Positions 59,230-64,000 of a stretch of 64,000 bases of DNA are shown in pieces. The stretch lies in the NCBI GenBank assembly GCA_900074885.1, contig FJUW01000046.1, positions 231,408 to 295,407 on the forward strand. Reading direction: 5' to 3'. The notes under the pieces are model-generated. The model did not search any database, was not told the DNA's origin, and saw only the letters and a list, made by a program, of their open reading frames with translations. Numbering within the stretch: the first letter of the stretch is position 1; each line of letters opens with the position of its first letter. This stretch comes from Rhynchosporium graminicola (taxonomy: Eukaryota > Ascomycota > Leotiomycetes > Helotiales > Ploettnerulaceae). Position numbers and translations under genes: made by a program.

Positions 59230-60222
59230 ATGTCCACAATCGCCAGTCCGCGCGAACCCTCCCTTTCAGGCCGGCGCATCCCCCTCATCTCAACACCCAC
59301 CTCCTCCTCCCGTCCCAGTCTCGACACCACACGTTCAGAATCCTCTCCCTCACGATCCTCTCATCCCATCTCACAAGGCACCACACTCCCCCTTCCGCCA
59401 CCAAAACGTAACCGCGCCGCCCTGCGCGAGTACTACAATCTCCAAAGTCAAAAAAGCGGGCCCTCTTCCTCCCTCTCCACCACTACCTCTCAGCCGCCGT
59501 CCTCACCCGCGAGTTCTAGCATCCATTCCCTGGCCGACGAGTACGGCAATGGTGATGGCGACGAGAATCTGGATAGCGAGATGGACAGAGAGGGTTTCGA
59601 CGCGGAGGAATACGTGAGGAGGGTGTTGGAGGAGAAGAGTCTAGGTGAGGTGCTGGGGATTTACAGAGGGGTGCTTGCGGATGTGAGGGCGCTGGATGCG
59701 GAGAGGAAGGCGTTGGTGTATGATAATTATAGTAAGTTGATTGTGGCGACGGAGATGATTGGGAGGATGAGGGAGGGTGTTGGGAATGGAAAAGGGAGTG
59801 TGAGTGGGAGTGGGAGTGGCAGTGGGAGGAATGTTGGTGGAGGAGCCGTTGGGGGGAAGAAGAATGAGGATAAGGTGGAGGGTGTCGAGCAGCTGGTTGA
59901 GAGGGTTAGGAAGGGCGTCGAGGCTTTGAGGAGGGATGGCGAAGGGAGGGAAGCTAGGAAGGCGGAGATGGAAAGGGCGGAGAGGAGGAGGAAGACTAGG
60001 CTTGTTGTGGAGAGGGTTTCCAGTGCGCCGGAAAAGGTGAGGAGGCTTTTGAAAGATGGAAAGAAGGACGAGGCAAGTGCTCTTTGGGAGCACGAGAAGA
60101 GGCTCTTGGAGAGGTGGAGAGAGAGAGGTGTTGGTGGTCCGGATGTTGGAGAGGTCATTGAGGATGGGGAGAGAGCCTTGAGAGGTGAGGATGCTATTAC
60201 TAGACCGGAATCGGATTCTTGA
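59230..60222 (+). CDS. VPS51: GARP/EARP tethering complex subunit VPS51
   Basis: Single exon; 330 residues from the first ATG of the frame (MSTIASPREPSLSGRRIPL); the frame continues upstream without an ATG. Vps51 links the GARP tether to SNAREs for endosome-to-Golgi retrieval. A Ser/Thr/Pro-rich N-terminus precedes the family signature RAALREYYNL, the acidic DREGFDAEEYVRRVLEEKSL, and VRALDAERKALVYDNYSKLI. The C-terminal part is coiled-coil-like and Arg/Glu-rich (about 220-320), interrupted by a Gly/Ser run (SVSGSGSGSGRNVGGG). The length fits the short fungal form. Confidence 0.85.
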   Translation: MSTIASPREPSLSGRRIPLISTPTSSSRPSLDTTRSESSPSRSSHPISQGTTLPLPPPKRNRAALREYYNLQSQKSGPSSSLSTTTSQPPSSPASSSIHSLADEYGNGDGDENLDSEMDREGFDAEEYVRRVLEEKSLGEVLGIYRGVLADVRALDAERKALVYDNYSKLIVATEMIGRMREGVGNGKGSVSGSGSGSGRNVGGGAVGGKKNEDKVEGVEQLVERVRKGVEALRRDGEGREARKAEMERAERRRKTRLVVERVSSAPEKVRRLLKDGKKDEASALWEHEKRLLERWRERGVGGPDVGEVIEDGERALRGEDAITRPESDS

Positions 60223-61279
60223 TGCCGAATTGGCTCTTCTGATGGCTGTTAGCCGTTTATGATCTTGATACCTAAATGAAGTCGAAGAGTCAGTAAAGTC
60301 GAGTAGTAGACGCTCCCTGACGGCCTGGGAAGAACATCTTTAAGCCACATTCAGTGTGAGGTAAAGAGATCCAGACAGGTTCAAGGTACGATGAGTTGAT
60401 GAATTACAAGAGATAGTGAACCTTCATTCATTACTCCCTAGACTTAACGTAGAGCCCACTGATCCAAGCACCACACAAACAGCATGTCAAACTCACTTCG
60501 TTTGATTTACGGATTTCTTTCTTCCTCACGAAGCAGATGGAGTAGTAACCCAATCCCTCTCACGCCACGGCGAAACAGAACAACATACTGCCAGCGGAGA
60601 CGTCACATCTCCGATCCTCTAACTTGGAAAGAACGCGGGGTGATCCAAATATTCCGGTCTGATTTGCTCCTGAGATTTAGGTCACAGGGATGGATGGATG
60701 GGATCGTACGTGCACTTGATGGCGAGGTACTGACTGTATCGGGGAAGAAGCGAACTCTGGAGATTCGTCTGCCACGATTGCGTAAGCTGTATAGTCCCCC
60801 TCTATGTGCCAAGTACAGCAACTGCGACAGGCTGACAGCCATTCTTGCAGAGAAAGATTTTTAAACTCGGGATAGAGTACTAGAAAGTCTTCACCACATT
60901 CACCACGAGTTCAAGAACAAGTAAATCTTCTTGATTTTGTCCATGCATGCATTGATTACAGACAAATTAAGTGTACTAACCACCCCGAGATTTTCGATGA
61001 TTTCTCGTATTTGTACAGATAACCATCCCTCATTCTCCGTCCTATCCTATCCCAAACTTGCTTGCTCATCCGGGAGCTAAGAGACGTGGGTACATAGGTA
61101 AAACGCCAAAAGATTCATTCCTCCCCCAACTACAGAGAGAAGATCCACATTCATGTCCGCCCCACCGAGTACTATTCCGTAAGGTTCACATCCAATACAA
61201 TATTATCTATCAAAATGCAATTTCGTACGGAGTACAGTCCATTCCCAAAAACGCCACCGTCTTCCTTTTGGAAGTCCTC
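60223..61279. other. Intergenic region VPS51 to transcription factor
   Basis: 1.06 kb, mostly occupied by the doubtful frame at 60484-60864. Otherwise nothing was seen. Confidence 0.45.
60484..60864 (+). CDS. Doubtful 126-residue hypothetical protein
   Basis: An ATG-initiated frame with a Ser/Arg-rich, positively charged N-terminus (LIYGFLSSSRSRWSSN) that could be a mitochondrial presequence. It then shows WKERGVIQIFRSDLLLRF and DGEVLTVSGKKRTLEIRLPR. No family was recognised and no intron supports it. It may be random. Confidence 0.25.
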   Translation: MSNSLRLIYGFLSSSRSRWSSNPIPLTPRRNRTTYCQRRRHISDPLTWKERGVIQIFRSDLLLRFRSQGWMDGIVRALDGEVLTVSGKKRTLEIRLPRLRKLYSPPLCAKYSNCDRLTAILAEKDF

Positions 61280-63900
61280 TCAAACGACAAAGTAATTCGC
61301 CAACAATCTCTCCACCGAGTCACCCTGCGAGTTGGCTCCCTTCTTGAGGAGGTTCTTTCGCTCATCGTCCCACTTCTCTTGGAGCATGGCTTCGCGCTGC
61401 TGGAGTGGGTTCATTGTGTAGGTTGGGAGACCCGTTGTCATGACGTTTGGCGCTCCTGTATTTGCTCCTTGACTTGGTCCAGGGGCGGGCTCAGTCGTGT
61501 ATGCATTTCCGTTCATGTTGCTCACATTGATGAAGTTGTTATTATTACTGACGTAGCTGTCATTGCCGTTGTTGTTCGTATTACTGACAGTATAGTCGAG
61601 GTTCATATTGTCACTGGAGTTGGAGACAAAACTGCTGTTGCCAATGTAATTGCTATTGCCATGATTGTCCGTGCTACTGACAGCATAATCGAGATTCATA
61701 TTGGCATTATGGGCAAAGCTGCTGTTGCTGGCGTAGCTGTTACTGCCGTTGTTGTCTGTATCACTGACCATGTAATTGGTGATGGTATTGATAGTAGGGT
61801 TGGAGACGAAGCTGTTATTGCTGCTGATATGGTTGTTATTGCTATTATTGTTATCCGGATTACTGACAGAGTAATTGATGTTCGTGTTGGCATTTGGGCT
61901 GGCGACGAAGCTGTTGGGGTTGATGAAGCTAGCAGGTGGACTGGGGAAACCATTTGCTACGGCAATCTTGCTGATCGTGTTTGTCGTCATCTGAGCCGAT
62001 GTATTGGCTGCTACAGGAGGGGAGAACCCGCGAGTTCCAGCTGCAGAAGCTGCCACGGATTGTGCCATATGCATCATGTTATCGCGACGGATAATCATAG
62101 ATGGAAGACGGAGATGGTACTGGTTTGTTGTCAGCTTGGCTCGCTTAAATGAGAGCGAGGAGGGCAATTCATGAACTCACATTGCTCAATACTTTCGCAT
62201 GATTCAATCCCAACGTCTCGCTGACGAACAGCAATCGTGACTTCGCCCATATTCGTTGCGAGTCAGATATGTAGTCCATATTCGAGATGCTGAATAGTGG
62301 CCACATCATAAAGACTCCTCCGATGGCTTTTATGCCCGACCCTCCATTTCCACTGTCACTCGATAGCGGACTCGCAAAGTCGCCCGACTTCAAGATTCCC
62401 GATGAATTCACGCGCCAGCCAAGATGGTACGGGGTGCCGGCAATGACATCCGTGATGAGATCGGCACAAAGTCGAACAGCTTGTGCGTACTCAGGCGTAG
62501 TGCGGAAGTCAACCGGTGAACAGATCCAAGCAGCGCAGCGGACAACCGCCCCTGAGATGAAGAGCCTGGCTACTCTGAGTATGTTCCAGAGATTGGCAAT
62601 GGTGATGTCTGTATACATGTCTACTTTGCCTGGGAAAACTTCCGCTTTGGTGATATCGCCACCGGGGACTTGATCGACCCACGAAACGGTGCGAGGGCGC
62701 CACTCATCTGGCAGAGAAGCTTCCCAATCTAAACATTCATTTTCGAGAGCCTGACCCTTGCGCATAATTTTCGTTACTTCTTGGTAGTATTCATGCGTGC
62801 GGGGAAACGTGGACACAGCGTTGTTGAGTTCCATACGAAGCTCAGCAGCACGACACGTTATATCTGTGACAAAACTGCTGATCTTGTCTGTGTCGGTTTC
62901 GGCTATCCACCATTTCGTTCCCATGGTCAAAGGCTTCGATCCCGTCAAGGCCGATACCAGCTTAGTGTTGTCAGTATCATCATACGTCAAGTTCGTTAGA
63001 ATTGGTACATACCATTTGATTCCTTACAGAGGTAAAAAGCGAATAGCCGACTTTGGTTTTTAATTGCTTTTTGCCTCTCATCTCTACAAGTTGAACCGCT
63101 CCTTCGACATGTGAGTACCATGCCATAGCATTGGTCTTTTCCATTGCTACGACCTCGAAAAATCCCAGCATTAGAATGGCAGCGAGGGTTGAATCTGTCT
63201 TTTGGTTGACAGGAGACTGCAAGGCCAGATTGGTCGCCTTCAGAGCTTTCGCATACTGTCCGATGGCCTGACTGAATAGCATCCGCTGCCCTCTTGTGTT
63301 TGGCCGGTTCGCCAATGAAGCCATCGCCACAGCCGAGAAAGCAAGTGATAAATGCGAATCCGAAGATTCATTCTTCAACATGGGCATAAGAAAGTCGAAA
63401 TACCCCCTCGATTGTTGGCGAGGCGCGATAACGAAGTTCGAAACGAAGAAGCACGGTGCTTGTTGTTCTAGAGGGATGGATGGTGCTACAAAAGGGACGC
63501 CAAAAGGGACTACCGTCCCCGACATGTCCTGGTCTGGATTCGGCGCGATCAGGGTAGGTGATTTCTGGGGGTTCGTTTCGTCTCTCGAGATCGAAAAGGA
63601 CGACTGTTGGTTCGCAAGTACGATCTGGGACCCTGTCCTCTTGCTGTTCACTGCTCGCCGAGCCCTTCTCTCTGTGGCCTGCGTCTCATTTCGGAAGACA
63701 AGATCGAAATCATCTTTGTATCCTGGACAAACTCGCCTCGACTTAGCGCATTGGTTGCATGTTGGTTTTGTTTCGTCACACTATGTACTGGTCAGTATAG
63801 CTTCATTGCAAGTCTTGGAAGAACTTGAAGCAGTCCTTACTTTAATCCTTCGAGTCCGGCACATCTGACAGCCCCTCGAGGGCTTCCCACAGTAAACCAT
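61280..63900 (-). CDS. Zn2Cys6 fungal transcription factor with Asn/Ser repeat tail
   Basis: Exons 63900-63841, 63780-63013, 62960-62181 and 62119-61280; 815 residues. The binuclear zinc cluster is complete: C11, C14, C21, C28, C31 and C38 (GCQMCRTRRIKC, then PTCNQCAKSRRVCPGY); the first intron falls directly before the third Cys. The middle is a fungal-specific transcription factor domain (LMPMLKNESSDSHLSLAFSA, YSLFTSVRNQMLVSALTGSK, EWRPRTVSWVD). The tail (about residues 610-740) is an array of about five imperfect 29-residue repeats rich in Asn and Ser, containing NSSFVSN and MNLDYTVSNT. The regulated genes are unknown, and no neighbouring cluster suggests a target. All introns are 53-61 bp with canonical ends. 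Confidence 0.9.
61535..61915 (-). repeat. Coding minisatellite of about 87 bp in the transcription factor gene
   Basis: The DNA under the Asn/Ser tail repeats about every 87-90 bp, for example NSSF-containing units followed by NMNLDY (A/T) VS and STDN or NTNNNG. About five units can be lined up; the first ones are most diverged. The antisense strand of this array makes a long spurious open frame. Confidence 0.65.
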
Positions 63901-64000
63901 TTTGCTACCGGTACTTCGGTGATGGGCGGCAGATACGAGGGCGTTCCTGTAGATCTACTTCACGCGGTAGATCTTTTGTGTGGATGATTGTTTATTCTCC
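63901..64000. other. Upstream region of the transcription factor
   Basis: The last 100 bases hold only the 5' flank of the Zn2Cys6 gene. Nothing else was seen. Confidence 0.6.

Noticed and set aside
61058..62152. 364-codon plus-strand open frame, Val/Ile/Ala-rich
   Set aside because: It is exactly antisense to the Asn/Ser repeat tail of the Zn2Cys6 factor; its composition is what the reverse complement of AAT/AGC-type codon repeats gives.

Overview
The window is nuclear DNA of a filamentous ascomycete (Pezizomycotina). The genes carry short GT-AG introns (mostly 49-110 bp) with CTAAC/CTGAC-type branch sites, the left edge is a repeat island with heavy RIP-like C-to-T decay, and the gene set is typical of the group (Fus3/Kss1-Pmk1-type MAP kinase, UstYa/DUF3328 proteins, secreted sedolisin). 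The 355-residue MAP kinase and overall gene content fit Leotiomycetes (Botrytis/Sclerotinia relatives), but this is an inference. I re-spliced each gene by hand and every multi-exon model given closes in frame, except the 5' end of the DUF1917-like gene. No tRNA, rRNA or CRISPR array was seen.

Left part (1-17980), accessory. Positions 1-3960 are a dead nested transposon block: a 3.0-kb LTR retroelement (677-3713, two 187-bp LTRs, polypurine tract) inserted into a second copy of another repeat. Next to it lies the most interesting locus. A minus-strand gene (4249-5266) encodes a secreted, 305-residue Kex2-processed repeat precursor with eight copies of HHTAGQIA, each followed by AKKAKGGKR (KK at the last). 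It is divergent from two plus-strand UstYa-like (DUF3328) genes (6495-7465 and 9486-10577). This is the core layout of a dikaritin-type fungal RiPP cluster (ustiloxin, phomopsin, victorin type), but the invariant repeat lacks the tyrosine usual in such cores. A 48-bp minisatellite (about 10890-11320) and gene-poor, microsatellite-rich DNA with one DUF3602/Par32-like gene separate it from the housekeeping part.

Middle part (17981-44000), mostly housekeeping: ERD1-like EXS protein and peroxin PEX10 (divergent), ER J-protein ERJ5, PRA1 family protein with a disordered Ser-rich protein 26 bp downstream, a small membrane protein, a J-domain protein with a GC-AG intron, a six-exon secreted sedolisin, a small Cys-containing protein, the acyltransferase LRO1 (PDAT), a DUF1917-like gene with an unresolved 5' end, and a DPH7-like WD protein.

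Right part (44000-64000): SKI3 (exosome-linked Ski complex), a GH5 endoglycoceramidase-like glucosidase, a long intergenic region in front of the Pmk1/Fus3-type MAP kinase, RMI1 and VPS51 (divergent), and a Zn2Cys6 transcription factor whose C-terminus is an Asn/Ser-rich tandem repeat array. The neighbouring housekeeping genes act in unrelated pathways; only the precursor/UstYa group looks functionally linked.
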